A stretch of 59,368 bases of DNA from NCBI GenBank assembly GCA_011391595.1, contig JAABQG010000017.1:1-59368 (forward strand), in the 5' to 3' direction. The notes below the pieces were generated by a model. It was given only the letters and a program-made list of their open reading frames with translations. It did no database searches and was not told the origin of the DNA. Positions 19,515-28,661 of the stretch are shown here, one piece after another. Origin of the DNA: Hydrogenophaga sp. Its GTDB lineage: Bacteria; Pseudomonadota; Gammaproteobacteria; Burkholderiales; Burkholderiaceae_C. Both the position numbers and the translations under genes were made by a program. Numbering within the stretch: the stretch's first letter is position 1; every line of letters starts with the position of its first letter.

Positions 19515-19828
19515 CACATGTGCCCCACTTCGTCGGGGATGTCATAGAACGTCGGATGGCGGTAGATCTTGTCTGCGGCGGGCTCGAAGAACTCGCCCTT
19601 GTCACCCGGGTCGCTGGCGGCGATGGTCGCCGAGGGCACGACCCAGATGCTCACGCCTTCCTGGCGTCGCGTGTAAACGTCACGGGCCATCTGCAATGCG
19701 TGCTGCGCGTCGCTGGCGTGCAGGCTGCCGCAGTGCTTGTGTTCCAGGCCCTGCTTGCTGCGCACGAAGACTTCCCAGAGCGGCCATTCTTTCAGCGCTG
19801 GGGCGGGGCTGTTCGGGTTGCTGCTCAT
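19514..19828 (-). CDS. paaB: Phenylacetyl-CoA epoxidase subunit PaaB
   Basis: A 104-residue protein with the PaaB signature [20 protein letters not shown] near residue 13, then [19 protein letters not shown] and [10 protein letters not shown]. PaaB bridges the catalytic PaaA-PaaC pair in the multisubunit complex. Its start overlaps the paaA stop (ATGA) and its stop overlaps the paaC start, which supports co-translation of the complex subunits. Length is normal for the family. Confidence 0.95.
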   Translation of the reverse strand: MSSNPNSPAPALKEWPLWEVFVRSKQGLEHKHCGSLHASDAQHALQMARDVYTRRQEGVSIWVVPSATIAASDPGDKGEFFEPAADKIYRHPTFYDIPDEVGHM

Positions 19829-20856
19829 GCGGCCTCCTGGAGGGTGCGTTGTTGCTGTTTGCGGGCATGCGCCATGGCGGCGTCTCGAACCCACTGTCCG
19901 TCGTTGTGCGCCTTGACGCGGGTGGCGAGGCGCTCCTTGTTGCAGGGACCGTTGCCGTTCACGGTGGCCCAGAACTCGTCCCAGTCGATGGCGCCGTGGT
20001 CGTAGTGCTGGCGTTCCTCGTTCCACCTCAGGTCCGGATCGGGCAGCGTCACGCCCAGCACTTTCGCCTGCGGCACCGTGGCATCGATGAATTTCTGGCG
20101 CAGGTCGTCGTTGGAGATGCGCTTGATGCCCCAGCGCATCCCCTGGGCACTGTGCGGGCTGTCGTTGTCGGGCGGGCCGAACATGGCCAGGCATTTCCAC
20201 CAGAACCTGTTCACCGCGTCCTGCACCATGGCTCGCTGCTCGGCCGTGCCCCGCATCATCACCAACAAGGCCTCATAGCCCTGGCGCTGGTGGAAGGATT
20301 CTTCCTTGCAGACCCGGATCATGGCGCGGGCATAGGGGCCATAGCTGCAGCGGCACAGCGGGATCTGGTTCATGATGGCCGCGCCATCGACCAGCCAGCC
20401 CACCACGCCCACATCCGCCCAGTTCAGCGTCGGGTAATTGAAGATGGAGCTGTATTTGGCCTTGCCGCTGTGCAGTGCGTCGAGCATCTGGTCTCGGCTC
20501 GTGCCCAGGGTTTCGGCCGCGGAATAGAGATACAGACCATGACCGCCTTCGTCCTGCACCTTGGCGATCAGGATGGCCTTGCGCTTCAGGCTCGGCGCTC
20601 GGCTGATCCAGTTGCCTTCGGGCAACATGCCGACGATCTCGCTGTGGGCGTGCTGGCTGATCTGGCGCACCAGCGTCTTCCGGTACGCCTCGGGCATCCA
20701 GTCCTTGGGCTCCACTTTTTCGTCTGCGTCGACTTTGGCGTCAAACCGGGCTTGCAGCGCGGTTTCGGCTTCAGTGGGTGGGCGGGCAACCGCCTTGAGG
20801 CCGGCCGATTTGGTGTCGTCGGAGGTGTCCGGGACATTGAAGGATTGCGTGTACAT
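19825..20856 (-). CDS. paaA: Phenylacetyl-CoA 1,2-epoxidase catalytic subunit PaaA
   Basis: A 343-residue diiron oxygenase subunit that epoxidises the ring of phenylacetyl-CoA in aerobic phenylacetate breakdown. Diiron-type carboxylate/histidine motifs are seen in [20 protein letters not shown] and [18 protein letters not shown], with the PaaA-specific MRWGIKR and [14 protein letters not shown]. The start follows a GGAGACA site. It is the first gene of paaABCDE; the ligase and ring-opening genes are not in the window. A palindromic operator lies directly upstream. Confidence 0.96.
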   Translation of the reverse strand: MYTQSFNVPDTSDDTKSAGLKAVARPPTEAETALQARFDAKVDADEKVEPKDWMPEAYRKTLVRQISQHAHSEIVGMLPEGNWISRAPSLKRKAILIAKVQDEGGHGLYLYSAAETLGTSRDQMLDALHSGKAKYSSIFNYPTLNWADVGVVGWLVDGAAIMNQIPLCRCSYGPYARAMIRVCKEESFHQRQGYEALLVMMRGTAEQRAMVQDAVNRFWWKCLAMFGPPDNDSPHSAQGMRWGIKRISNDDLRQKFIDATVPQAKVLGVTLPDPDLRWNEERQHYDHGAIDWDEFWATVNGNGPCNKERLATRVKAHNDGQWVRDAAMAHARKQQQRTLQEAA

Positions 20857-20895
20857 GCCTTGTCTCCTTCGCCTGCAAACTGGGGCGAGGGAGGC

Positions 20896-20930
20896 AGTAT
20901 ATCAATTAGCCGACCGATCGGTCGGTTAAT
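20896..20930 (-). promoter_or_regulatory. paaA promoter with a palindromic operator (PaaR/TetR-type)
   Basis: A 26-base palindrome at 20905-20930 (TTAGCCGACCGATCGGTCGG core) has one mismatched pair. A TATACT -10 box for paaA lies just downstream on the minus strand (20901-20896), so a bound protein would cover the -35/-10 region. CCGACCG/CGGTCGG half-sites are typical of TetR-family regulators such as PaaR of phenylacetate operons. No such regulator gene is in the window. Confidence 0.8.
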
Positions 20931-20968
20931 TCGGGTTTGTCCTGATCCTGCACGCCTGACCGGTCGCC

Positions 20969-21937
20969 TCAGCCGCCCGCTTCGAGGGTGGTGCCCTTGC
21001 CAGGACCGCGCCCGAGGACCTGAAGCATGGTGGCCAGAGCGGGCTGCAGTGCGGCTTTCAGGGTGTGCGGCGGGTTGATGACGAACATCCCACTGGCACG
21101 CAGGCCCGGGCGCCGGCGTTCGCCGGGCACCGCCAGGGCAGGGGCGGTCGCCTCGTCGGACCCAATGGCCAGCGTGGCATGCAGCCAGGGCTTGCCGGCC
21201 TGCGTGGCCAGCGTTTTCAGGCGTCGCGGCAGATCGTGCGCTTCCGGTCGGGGGATGACCGGGTACCAGACCATGTAGGTGCCGGTGGCAAAGCGTTTCA
21301 GGCAGTCCTGGATGCAGGCGCTGACCTGGGCGTAGTCGGTCTTGAGTTCGTAGCTGGGGTCGATCAGCACGAGGGCGCGCCGGTTGGGTGGCGGCAGGAC
21401 GGCCTTGAGACCCTCGAATCCGTCCTGGCGCGCCACGGCAATCTGTCGGCCGGCCTTCAATTGGGCGACGTTGGCCGCCAGCACCTTGCTGTCGGTGGGG
21501 TGCATTTCGAACAGTTTGAGCTTGTCCCGAGCCTCGGTGCGCAACAGGCTGTGCATCACGAACGGCGAGCCCGGATAGACCTTGAGTCGCCCGTCCGGAT
21601 TCAAGCTGGCGATCAGGTCCAGGTAGTCTTTCAACGCGGGTGCTTCCGATGCAGCGGCCGTTTCCGGCCCTTTGCCGCCGGGTTTTGCGGGCTTGGGCTC
21701 CGGCGTCTTGCCGGGGGGGCGCAGGCTGGCCATGAGCTTGAAGATGCCTTCGCGTGCTTCGCCGGCCGTTTCGGTGAAGTCGCTGTCCAGGCGGTACAGT
21801 CCGGCGCCCGCATGCGTGTCAATCAGCGTCAGGCCTGCTTCCTTTTGCGTCAGGTGCTTGAGCGTGGCAATCAACGCGGTATGTTTGAGCACGTCGGCGT
21901 GGTTGCCGGCGTGGAAGGCGTGACGGTAACTGAACAT
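20969..21937 (-). CDS. rlmJ: 23S rRNA (adenine(2030)-N6)-methyltransferase
   Basis: A 322-residue RlmJ. It begins MFSYRHAFHAGNHADVLKH, the near-invariant family start, then LIDTHAGAGLYRLD and the catalytic LVLIDPSYELK (DPPY-like). FVINPPHTL lies near the end. It is about 40 residues longer than the E. coli enzyme, mainly through a lysine/proline-rich insert (KTPEPKPAKPGGKGPETA) around residues 77-95. It is transcribed divergently from rplM. Confidence 0.95.
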   Translation of the reverse strand: MFSYRHAFHAGNHADVLKHTALIATLKHLTQKEAGLTLIDTHAGAGLYRLDSDFTETAGEAREGIFKLMASLRPPGKTPEPKPAKPGGKGPETAAASEAPALKDYLDLIASLNPDGRLKVYPGSPFVMHSLLRTEARDKLKLFEMHPTDSKVLAANVAQLKAGRQIAVARQDGFEGLKAVLPPPNRRALVLIDPSYELKTDYAQVSACIQDCLKRFATGTYMVWYPVIPRPEAHDLPRRLKTLATQAGKPWLHATLAIGSDEATAPALAVPGERRRPGLRASGMFVINPPHTLKAALQPALATMLQVLGRGPGKGTTLEAGG

Positions 21938-21977
21938 GGCGGCATGGTAACCGGTCGGCCATGCGCGCGATCGATGC

Positions 21978-22007
21978 TTGCCAAGCGTGAAGGAAAATTC
22001 GTATAAT
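21978..22007 (+). promoter_or_regulatory. Sigma70 promoter of rplM-rpsI
   Basis: TTGCCA at 21978-21983 and a perfect TATAAT at 22002-22007 with an 18-base spacer. The transcript would start near 22014, giving a leader of about 160 bases before rplM, long enough for ribosomal-protein feedback. I could not fold it into a known leader motif by eye. Confidence 0.82.
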
Positions 22008-22172
22008 ACTTGGCTTCGCAGCGCATTGTGACTCCGCGGCGAAGTCTGTCATTCACGCAATGCAAACCAGTTTGCCGGGCGTGATCGGCAAAATTGCCAC
22101 CTAAGAGGTTCTCAACAGAAGAACGCCGACCGTGGAAAAGAGTTCGCCAAACCAACTCAGTAGAGAAAACTC

Positions 22173-22616
22173 ATGAAAACGTTCAGCGCAAAACCCGCTG
22201 ACGTGACGCACGAGTGGTTTGTGATTGACGCGACCGACAAGGTCCTCGGACGAGTAGCCAGCGAAGTTGCTCTCCGTTTGCGCGGCAAACACAAGGCCAT
22301 TTATACGCCTCACGTCGATACCGGTGACTTCATCGTCATCATCAATGCAGCCCAGCTGCGTGTCACGGGGGCCAAGTCCCTTGACAAGGTGTACTACCGG
22401 CATTCGGGTTACCCCGGCGGTATCACTGCCACGAACTTCCGCGACATGCAAGCCAAGCATCCCGGCCGCGCGCTGGAAAAAGCCGTCAAGGGCATGCTGC
22501 CCAAGGGCCCGCTCGGCTACGCGATGATCAAGAAACTGAAGGTCTACGGTGGCGCTGAGCACCCGCATTCCGCCCAACAGCCCAAAGTGCTGGAAATTGC
22601 AGGAGCCGCCAAATGA
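22173..22616 (+). CDS. rplM: 50S ribosomal protein L13
   Basis: A 147-residue large-subunit protein with the family start [20 protein letters not shown], then [20 protein letters not shown], the HSGYPGG motif and GMLPKGPLG. The length is close to the usual 142. The stop codon overlaps the rpsI start (ATGA), the standard L13-S9 operon. Confidence 0.98.
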   Translation: MKTFSAKPADVTHEWFVIDATDKVLGRVASEVALRLRGKHKAIYTPHVDTGDFIVIINAAQLRVTGAKSLDKVYYRHSGYPGGITATNFRDMQAKHPGRALEKAVKGMLPKGPLGYAMIKKLKVYGGAEHPHSAQQPKVLEIAGAAK

Positions 22617-23005
22617 TCGGTGAATGGAACAACGGAACCGGCCGCCGCAAATCCAGCGTCGCCCGGGTCTTCCTGAAAAAGGGCACCGGAAAGATCACGG
22701 TCAACGGCAAGGACATCCAGGACTATTTCGGTCGTGAAACGTCCATCATGATCGCCAAGCAGCCCCTGGTGCTGACCAACCATGTCGAGACTTTCGACAT
22801 CCAGGTCAATGTCCACGGCGGTGGTGAATCCGGTCAGGCTGGCGCCACGCGCCACGGCATCACCCGTGCCCTGATCGACTACGAAGCGACGCTGAAGCCC
22901 GCGCTGAGCCAGGCCGGTTTCGTGACGCGTGATGCGCGTGAAGTCGAACGGAAGAAGACCGGTCTGCACGGCGCACGCCGCGCCAAGCAGTTCTCCAAGC
23001 GCTAA
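22613..23005 (+). CDS. rpsI: 30S ribosomal protein S9
   Basis: A 130-residue small-subunit protein. It has [20 protein letters not shown] near the N-terminus, [20 protein letters not shown] in the middle, and the invariant basic tail ending in KQFSKR that reaches the decoding centre. It overlaps rplM by four bases and is followed by a strong terminator. Confidence 0.98.
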   Translation: MIGEWNNGTGRRKSSVARVFLKKGTGKITVNGKDIQDYFGRETSIMIAKQPLVLTNHVETFDIQVNVHGGGESGQAGATRHGITRALIDYEATLKPALSQAGFVTRDAREVERKKTGLHGARRAKQFSKR

Positions 23006-23026
23006 TCCGCTTTGCTGCGCCGACAA

Positions 23027-23064
23027 AGCCGCCCGGGTTCACGCCCGGGGCGGCTTTTCTTTTT
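23027..23064 (+). terminator. Rho-independent terminator of rplM-rpsI
   Basis: The stem AGCCGCCCGGG pairs with CCCGGGGCGGCT around a short TTCACG loop and is followed by TTTCTTTTT, about 20 bases after the rpsI stop. Confidence 0.93.
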
Positions 23065-23096
23065 GCGATACTCAGCCCTCACCGAGTCTTCAACAC

Positions 23097-23804
23097 ATGC
23101 GCTTCAAGTTGCTCCGTCGCCGGTTGACCATCAGCGCACCGCGCGTGGCCATACGCAGCGCCATGCCTTGGCCTGTTCGCTGGGTACTCGCGGCAATCGT
23201 GCTGGGATTTTGCGCCGCCATCGCCTTGTGGGCCTTTGAATTCGGCAAGGGCATCGCCGGACTCGAATCCGGTGCGAAAGAGGAACTGGCCCGGTTGCGG
23301 GAGGAGGTGAGCCGCCTCCGCGATGAACGGGACCGGGCCCAGTCGGTGGCCAACACCGCCGGCAGCCTGTTGACGACGGAGAAGTCGGCCCAGGAACGGC
23401 TGGTGGCCCAGATCAAGCGGATGGAGACTGAAAACAGGGAACTGCGCGACAATCTCGGTTTCTTTGAAAAGCTCCTTCCCACCGGAGTGGCCGATGGCAT
23501 CAGTATTCGGGGGCTGCAGGCGGAGGTACTTTCCAGCGCGCAAATCAGATGGCAGGTGCTGGTGATCGTGGCGGCGAAGAACGCACCCGAGTTCAACGGC
23601 AAGCTCGAAGTCACTTTTGAGGGCTTGCAGAATGGAAAGCCCTGGTCAATGACTTTGCCCGGTGGCGCGCAGGCGCTGCAGGTGCGCCAGTACAAACGAC
23701 TCGAAGGCGTCGTGGAACTGCCGGTCCAGTCCGTGGTAAAAACAGTCTCTGCCAAGGTGATTGAAGGCAGTGCCATCCGTGCGGTGCAGACGGTCAAGCT
23801 TTAA
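23097..23804 (+). CDS. Membrane-anchored coiled-coil protein (DUF6776-like)
   Basis: A 235-residue protein with one N-terminal membrane segment (VLAAIVLGFCAAIALWAFEF, about residues 30-50). A coiled coil follows (about 60-125, LARLREEVSRLRDERDRAQS and later repeats), then a beta-rich C-terminal domain. It matches what I know as the DUF6776 family, found beside bactofilin and erpA in Comamonadaceae. The ATG at 23097 is preferred because upstream in-frame starts overlap the rpsI terminator. A cell-envelope or cytoskeleton-linked role with the next gene is only an inference. Confidence 0.82.
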   Translation: MRFKLLRRRLTISAPRVAIRSAMPWPVRWVLAAIVLGFCAAIALWAFEFGKGIAGLESGAKEELARLREEVSRLRDERDRAQSVANTAGSLLTTEKSAQERLVAQIKRMETENRELRDNLGFFEKLLPTGVADGISIRGLQAEVLSSAQIRWQVLVIVAAKNAPEFNGKLEVTFEGLQNGKPWSMTLPGGAQALQVRQYKRLEGVVELPVQSVVKTVSAKVIEGSAIRAVQTVKL

Positions 23805-23879
23805 GGCCGGTACCGTGCCCGGACCCCAGCCACCTTTGCGAGAACTTGCGGAACAGCCCAAGTGCTCCACGGCGTGAAC

Positions 23880-23893
23880 TTTGCTCTGTCCCC
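23880..23893. repeat. Half copy of a GGGGACAGAGCAAA-type repeat
   Basis: TTTGCTCTGTCCCC before the bactofilin gene matches one arm of the hairpin at 46338-46378. It is a short fragment of a REP-like element. Confidence 0.5.
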
Positions 23894-23911
23894 AACCATT
23901 CAGGAGATGCC

Positions 23912-24307
23912 ATGTTCGGGAAAAAGAAGCAGCCCCCCATCAAGAGCCTGATTGCCCATGGAAGTCGCATTGAGGGCAATTACATCTTTTCGGAGGGACT
24001 GCGCGTGGACGGCGAGGTCGTGGGGGACATCCGCGCCCATCCCGATCACCCCAGCATCCTGGTTATTTCAGAGTCCGCAACCGTGACCGGGGCCGTCCAT
24101 GCCGATCATGTCATCGTCAATGGCCGGGTCGTGGGGCCGGTGCATGCGACTGAACTGCTTGAGTTGCAACCGAAGGCCCATATTGAAGGGGATGTCACCT
24201 ACAAGGGACTTGAAATGCACCAAGGCGCCCTGATCGCCGGCCAATTGCAGCCCTTGGTCGGTGCCGGCGAAAAACCCACACTGAAACTGGCGGCAATCAA
24301 CGACTGA
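23912..24307 (+). CDS. Bactofilin (polymer-forming cytoskeletal protein)
   Basis: A 131-residue bactofilin. The short tail MFGKKKQPPIKSLI precedes a right-handed beta-helix core made of repeating turns: GSRIEGNYIFSEGLRVDGEV, GDIRAHPDH, ESATVTGAVHADHVIVNGRV and KAHIEGDVTYKGLEM. Bactofilins self-assemble without nucleotide and place cell-wall or division factors. AGGAGA lies 7 bases before the ATG. It sits between the coiled-coil membrane protein and erpA. Confidence 0.93.
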   Translation: MFGKKKQPPIKSLIAHGSRIEGNYIFSEGLRVDGEVVGDIRAHPDHPSILVISESATVTGAVHADHVIVNGRVVGPVHATELLELQPKAHIEGDVTYKGLEMHQGALIAGQLQPLVGAGEKPTLKLAAIND

Positions 24308-24364
24308 CTGAATTCCCGAGCATTTTGATGTAGTATTCCGTTAAACCTTCCATTGGAGCCCGCC

Positions 24365-24730
24365 ATGAGTGCCGTCGCCGAAAACGTTCAGACCGAAATG
24401 CCCGCCCCCATCCTGTTTACCGACAGTGCCGCCGCCAAGGTGGCTGACCTGATCGCCGAGGAGGGAAATCCCGACCTGAAACTGCGCGTTTTCGTGCAGG
24501 GTGGTGGTTGCTCGGGGTTCCAGTACGGTTTTACCTTCGACGAAATCACCAATGAAGACGACACCACCATGACCAAGAACGGTGTGTCACTGCTGATCGA
24601 TGCCATGAGCTACCAGTATCTCCTGGGTGCTGAAATCGACTACAAGGAAGATCTGCAGGGCGCGCAGTTTGTGATCAAGAACCCGAATGCAACCACCACC
24701 TGCGGTTGCGGGTCGTCGTTTTCGACCTGA
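24365..24730 (+). CDS. erpA: Iron-sulfur cluster insertion protein ErpA
   Basis: A 121-residue A-type carrier that delivers Fe-S clusters to target enzymes. The three conserved cysteines are visible: one in [13 protein letters not shown] and two in [10 protein letters not shown] at the C-terminus. [16 protein letters not shown] is the usual N-terminal motif. The ATG at 24365, after TTGGAGCC, is preferred over an in-frame TTG at 24353. It converges with anmK. Confidence 0.96.
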   Translation: MSAVAENVQTEMPAPILFTDSAAAKVADLIAEEGNPDLKLRVFVQGGGCSGFQYGFTFDEITNEDDTTMTKNGVSLLIDAMSYQYLLGAEIDYKEDLQGAQFVIKNPNATTTCGCGSSFST

Positions 24731-24762
24731 TCGACCGACCGGGGCTTCGCTCCGGCGCGATC

Positions 24763-25890
24763 TCACCGGGGGTAAATCGCCCCGAGTACGCGGGCACCCA
24801 GGGTGCCCGTGACGCTTTTCAGGCTCCCGGTTTCACGGTGCACCGTCTTGCGGGCCAGCCAGGCAAAGGCGGCCGCTTCCACCTGCAACGGTGGCAGGCC
24901 ATGGCTCGCCGACGACGTTACCGCAACACGCGGCAGGGCTGACTGGAGGCGTTGCATCAGTGCGGTGTTCAAGGCGCCACCGCCGCAGACGATCAGCGTC
25001 CTGCTGCTTCCTGCGTACGTCTTCAGGTCAGTCGCACAGGAAGCCGCGGTGAATTCAAGCAGCGTGGCTTGCACGTCCTGCGGCCTGGCTTCGGCGAAAC
25101 CCGCCAGCCGCTCTCGCAGCCAGACGGGGTTGAACAGATCGCGCCCGGTGCTTTTTGGCGGCGCTCGCTGAAGATAGGGTTCTGCGAGGAGGGCTTCAAG
25201 CAGAGCCGGCACCAAGGTCCCCCCGGCGCCCCACTGACCGCCCTTGTCAAAGGGCTGGCCCGTATGCCGCTGGCACCAATAGTCCATCAAGGCGTTGCCG
25301 GCGCCGCAGTCGAAGCCGATCACCCCGCCATCGGCGCCCAGCACGCTCAGGTTCGAGATACCGCCCACATTCAACACGCAGAGGGTCTCGCCAAGGCGTC
25401 CGAATACCTCGCGGTGAAACAGCGGGACCAGCGGTGCGCCCTGGCCGCCTGCCGCGACGTCCCGACTGCGGAAATCGGCAGCCACGTCAATGCCCGCAAG
25501 TTCAGCCAGCAAGGCGGGATTGTTGAGTTGCAGCGTGTATCCCGTGCCGTCGAACTCCTGTGGCCGATGGCGCACGGTCTGCCCATGCACGCCGATGGCC
25601 GTGATGTGGTTCGAAGTGAACCCCGCCGGCCCCAGCAGGGACGCGACAACGCCAGCATAGACGCGGACCAGCGCATTCGCGGCCAGTGCGGCGCGGTGGA
25701 GCTCATCGGCGCCCGGCGTGTTGAGGGCGAGCAGTTCAGACCTGAGCGCTTCGGGAAAAGGTGCGAAGGCGTGCCCCTGAACCTCGGGATGGCCGGCGCC
25801 AAAGGCCAGCAGTACAGCGTCAACGCCATCCATCGAGGTGCCAGACATCAGCCCGACGTAATACTCGACAGGCTCGCTCAGCGATGGCAC
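24763..25890 (-). CDS. anmK: Anhydro-N-acetylmuramic acid kinase
   Basis: A 375-residue sugar kinase that opens and phosphorylates anhydro-MurNAc from peptidoglycan turnover to give MurNAc-6-phosphate. YYVGLMSGTSMDGVDAVLL holds the phosphate-binding loop. GVHGQTVRHRP, VLNVGGISNLSVL and FDCGAGNALMDYW follow, with CGGGALN near the end. Length is normal. It lies 11 bases downstream of an M23 peptidase gene on the same strand, so cell-wall degradation and recycling genes are paired. Confidence 0.96.
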   Translation of the reverse strand: MPSLSEPVEYYVGLMSGTSMDGVDAVLLAFGAGHPEVQGHAFAPFPEALRSELLALNTPGADELHRAALAANALVRVYAGVVASLLGPAGFTSNHITAIGVHGQTVRHRPQEFDGTGYTLQLNNPALLAELAGIDVAADFRSRDVAAGGQGAPLVPLFHREVFGRLGETLCVLNVGGISNLSVLGADGGVIGFDCGAGNALMDYWCQRHTGQPFDKGGQWGAGGTLVPALLEALLAEPYLQRAPPKSTGRDLFNPVWLRERLAGFAEARPQDVQATLLEFTAASCATDLKTYAGSSRTLIVCGGGALNTALMQRLQSALPRVAVTSSASHGLPPLQVEAAAFAWLARKTVHRETGSLKSVTGTLGARVLGAIYPR

Positions 25891-25901
25891 GCGCTGCAGG
25901 G

Positions 25902-27245
25902 CTATTGGGCGCTGGCCTGGCGCATCGATTCCGCAGCGGCCAGACTGACGCGCATTCCGCCAGCGGCCTGGGCAAATGCAGCCTTGGCCGCCGCAGAGAC
26001 AGGGATGCTCTCGCTTTGTTGAGCGATGGTCACCGGATCCTGGTGCCTGCCGTTCACGCGGAACTCGAAATGCAGGTGCGGGCCCGTCGCCCAGCCGGTT
26101 GAACCCACGGCACCGACCGTGTCACCCTGGCTGACGCTCTGGCCTTTGCGCACGCCGATGCGGCTCAGGTGCGCGTAAAGGGTTTCGTGATTGTTGCGGT
26201 GCTTGACGATGACGACATTGCCATACCCGTTCTGCACGCCGGCAAACTCGACCACGCCGTCGCCGACGCTGCGCACTGGCGTTCCGGTCGGTGCACCGTA
26301 GTCAACGCCAAGGTGGGCCCGCATGGTCTGCAGGATCGGGTGGATGCGCATGGCAAATCCGCTGGTGACCCGTGAGAACTCCATGGGAGATGCCAGGTAG
26401 GCGCGGCGAAGGCTCTGTCCGTCCAGGTTGTAGTAGCCACCCTTCTGACCGGGTTCCTGGAACCACATGGCCTGGAAGGTCTTGCCCGCGTTCACGAATT
26501 CGGTGCTCAGTACGCGGCCAGCGCGCAGCGGTTCGCCGTCGGCTTCCAGCGTTTCGTAGACGATGGAGAACCGGTCGCCCTTGCGCAGCGCGCGGTGAAA
26601 GTCGATGGTGCCGGAAAAAACCTCGGCCACCTGGGTGGCGACAGCGTCAGGGATCCGCGCTTCATCGGTGGCGGCAAACAGCGAGGAGCGGATGCTTCCG
26701 CCGGCCAGACGCGTGGAGGCCACGAGCGGCGCGACTTCCTGGCGCGAAACGAACCCCTGGGGTGTCTTCTCGATCACCAGGCGCTGGAAATGGGTGTCCG
26801 TGTCGGCGGTGATCCAGCGGGTGGTCAGTGACAGTAGCTCCTGGCGATCGCTGGCTTCGGCCGAAACGATGCGTCCGGTGCGGCCCAGAAGCGCCTGGCG
26901 GGCCGCGGAATTGCTTCGGATGAACGCGGCTGCCGCCGGATCCACCAGGCCCAACCGGCGCAGCAGGGATTCAGCGGTGTCGTTGGCGCGGGTGGAGTCG
27001 CTGCGGAACAGCTTGAAGCTGTGAACGTCCAGCGCTTCGGTCTGGGCTTGCAGGGGCAGGGGTTGAACTGACTCCAGCACCTCGCGCACCGGAATCTGGC
27101 TGGCATCCGGCGCCAGGGAGGCTACGGCAAATGCAGCACCCCCACCGCTCAGGAGGATAGCGGCCAGAGCGGAAGTGATGCGCTTCGGGTGGCGGGCCAG
27201 GACGCCGAGGAGCGAGTTTCCGATGAGAATAAGGCGGTCAATCAA
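25902..27245 (-). CDS. M23-family murein metallopeptidase (membrane-anchored)
   Basis: A 447-residue envelope protein with one N-terminal membrane segment (ITSALAAILLSGGGAAFAVA, about residues 23-42). A central domain of OapA/LysM-like type follows (GTIDFHRALRKGDRFSIVYE). The C-terminal LytM/M23 zinc domain has SGFAMRIHPILQTMRAHLGV-DYGAPTGTPV (H and D ligands) and GPHLHFEFRVNG (HxH), so the full active site is present. It probably cuts peptidoglycan cross-links. It is divergent from tyrS and followed by anmK. Confidence 0.93.
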   Translation of the reverse strand: MIDRLILIGNSLLGVLARHPKRITSALAAILLSGGGAAFAVASLAPDASQIPVREVLESVQPLPLQAQTEALDVHSFKLFRSDSTRANDTAESLLRRLGLVDPAAAAFIRSNSAARQALLGRTGRIVSAEASDRQELLSLTTRWITADTDTHFQRLVIEKTPQGFVSRQEVAPLVASTRLAGGSIRSSLFAATDEARIPDAVATQVAEVFSGTIDFHRALRKGDRFSIVYETLEADGEPLRAGRVLSTEFVNAGKTFQAMWFQEPGQKGGYYNLDGQSLRRAYLASPMEFSRVTSGFAMRIHPILQTMRAHLGVDYGAPTGTPVRSVGDGVVEFAGVQNGYGNVVIVKHRNNHETLYAHLSRIGVRKGQSVSQGDTVGAVGSTGWATGPHLHFEFRVNGRHQDPVTIAQQSESIPVSAAAKAAFAQAAGGMRVSLAAAESMRQASAQ

Positions 27246-27403
27246 AATGAGGGTTTCCAGGCTTAATTCGGTTTTGTGGTTGGGGAGGCGGCACCGGTCC
27301 GCCTTGGGCGCGATGTCGCTCAGTCATCGCCATCTAAAATCAGCCCCACACGAAACGGCCGATTATACCGGCGCAGGCTTGCCCCATCTACGAAAAAACC
27401 CTT

Positions 27404-28636
27404 ATGAATCAAGCTGTTGCTAATACTTTTCCAGTAACCGATCGTGTCCGCGAGGCTATGGCCGTGTCAAGGCGCGGCTGCGAGGAACTGATTCCCGAGG
27501 AGGACTGGGTGCGCAAGCTCGCGCGGTCCGAGGCGACCGGCATTCCACTGCGCATCAAACTCGGGCTGGACCCGACCGCGCCCGACATCCACGTCGGGCA
27601 CACCGTCGTGCTCAACAAGATGCGCCAGTTGCAGGACCTGGGCCATACCGTCATCTTCCTGATCGGCGACTTCACCACGCTGATCGGCGACCCGTCGGGT
27701 CGCAACAGCACGCGCCCGCCCCTGACCCGCGAAGAGATCGAGGTGAACGCGCAGACCTACTACCGGCAGGCGTCGATGGTGCTGGACCCCTCGAAGACCG
27801 AAATTCGCTACAACAGCGAATGGGGCGATGCCCTGGGCTCGCGCGGCATGATCCAGCTGGCGGCGCGCTACACGGTGGCGCGGATGATGGAGCGCAACGA
27901 CTTCCATGACCGCTTCAAGTCCGGCGCGCCGATCAGCGTGCACGAATTCCTCTACCCCCTGATGCAGGGCTATGACTCGGTGGCGCTGAAAAGCGACCTG
28001 GAACTCGGGGGCACCGACCAGAAATTCAACTTGCTGGTCGGTCGTCACCTGCAGGCCGAATACGGCCAGGAGCCGCAATGCATCCTGACCATGCCGCTGC
28101 TGGAAGGCCTGGACGGCATCGAGAAGATGTCCAAGTCCAAGAACAATTACATCGGCATCAGCGAGGACGCCAACACCATGTTCGCCAAGGTGCTGAGCAT
28201 CTCGGACGTGCTGATGTGGCGCTGGTACACGCTGCTGAGCTTCAGGTCCGAAGCCGCCATCGCGGCATTGAAGGCCGAGGTGGACGCCGGGCGCAACCCC
28301 AAGGACGCCAAGGTCGCACTGGCCAAGGAAATCACCACGCGCTTCCACAGCGCTGCGGCCGCCGACGCGGCCGAGCAGGACTTCATCAACCGCAGCAAGG
28401 GCGGCGTGCCGGACGAGATCCCCGAGGTGGCCCTGTCTGGCGCCCCGATGGGCATCGGTGCGCTGCTGAAGGCCGCCGGCCTCGCGCCGTCGACTTCCGA
28501 GGCCAGCCGCCTGATCGACGGCGGCGGTGTGCGCGTGGACTCCAGCGTGATCAGCGACAAGGGCTTGAAGCTGGCTGCCGGCAGTTATGTGCTGCAGGTG
28601 GGCAAGCGCAAGTTCGCGCGAGTCACGCTGAACTGA
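27404..28636 (+). CDS. tyrS: Tyrosyl-tRNA synthetase
   Basis: A 410-residue class I synthetase of the TyrZ-like bacterial type. The HIGH-equivalent HVGH lies in LGLDPTAPDIHVGHTVVL and the KMSKS loop in GIEKMSKSKNNYIG. A C-terminal S4 RNA-binding domain (GVRVDSSVISDKGLKLAAGS) completes it. Start ATG at 27404. It is transcribed divergently from the M23 gene. Confidence 0.97.
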   Translation: MNQAVANTFPVTDRVREAMAVSRRGCEELIPEEDWVRKLARSEATGIPLRIKLGLDPTAPDIHVGHTVVLNKMRQLQDLGHTVIFLIGDFTTLIGDPSGRNSTRPPLTREEIEVNAQTYYRQASMVLDPSKTEIRYNSEWGDALGSRGMIQLAARYTVARMMERNDFHDRFKSGAPISVHEFLYPLMQGYDSVALKSDLELGGTDQKFNLLVGRHLQAEYGQEPQCILTMPLLEGLDGIEKMSKSKNNYIGISEDANTMFAKVLSISDVLMWRWYTLLSFRSEAAIAALKAEVDAGRNPKDAKVALAKEITTRFHSAAAADAAEQDFINRSKGGVPDEIPEVALSGAPMGIGALLKAAGLAPSTSEASRLIDGGGVRVDSSVISDKGLKLAAGSYVLQVGKRKFARVTLN

Positions 28637-28661
28637 ATGCGGGGGCGTCAGCCCGGCGGGA

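Noticed and set aside
24731-24762. Terminator between erpA and anmK
   Set aside because: GC-rich bases can pair, but there is no clear stem with a T-tract in either direction.
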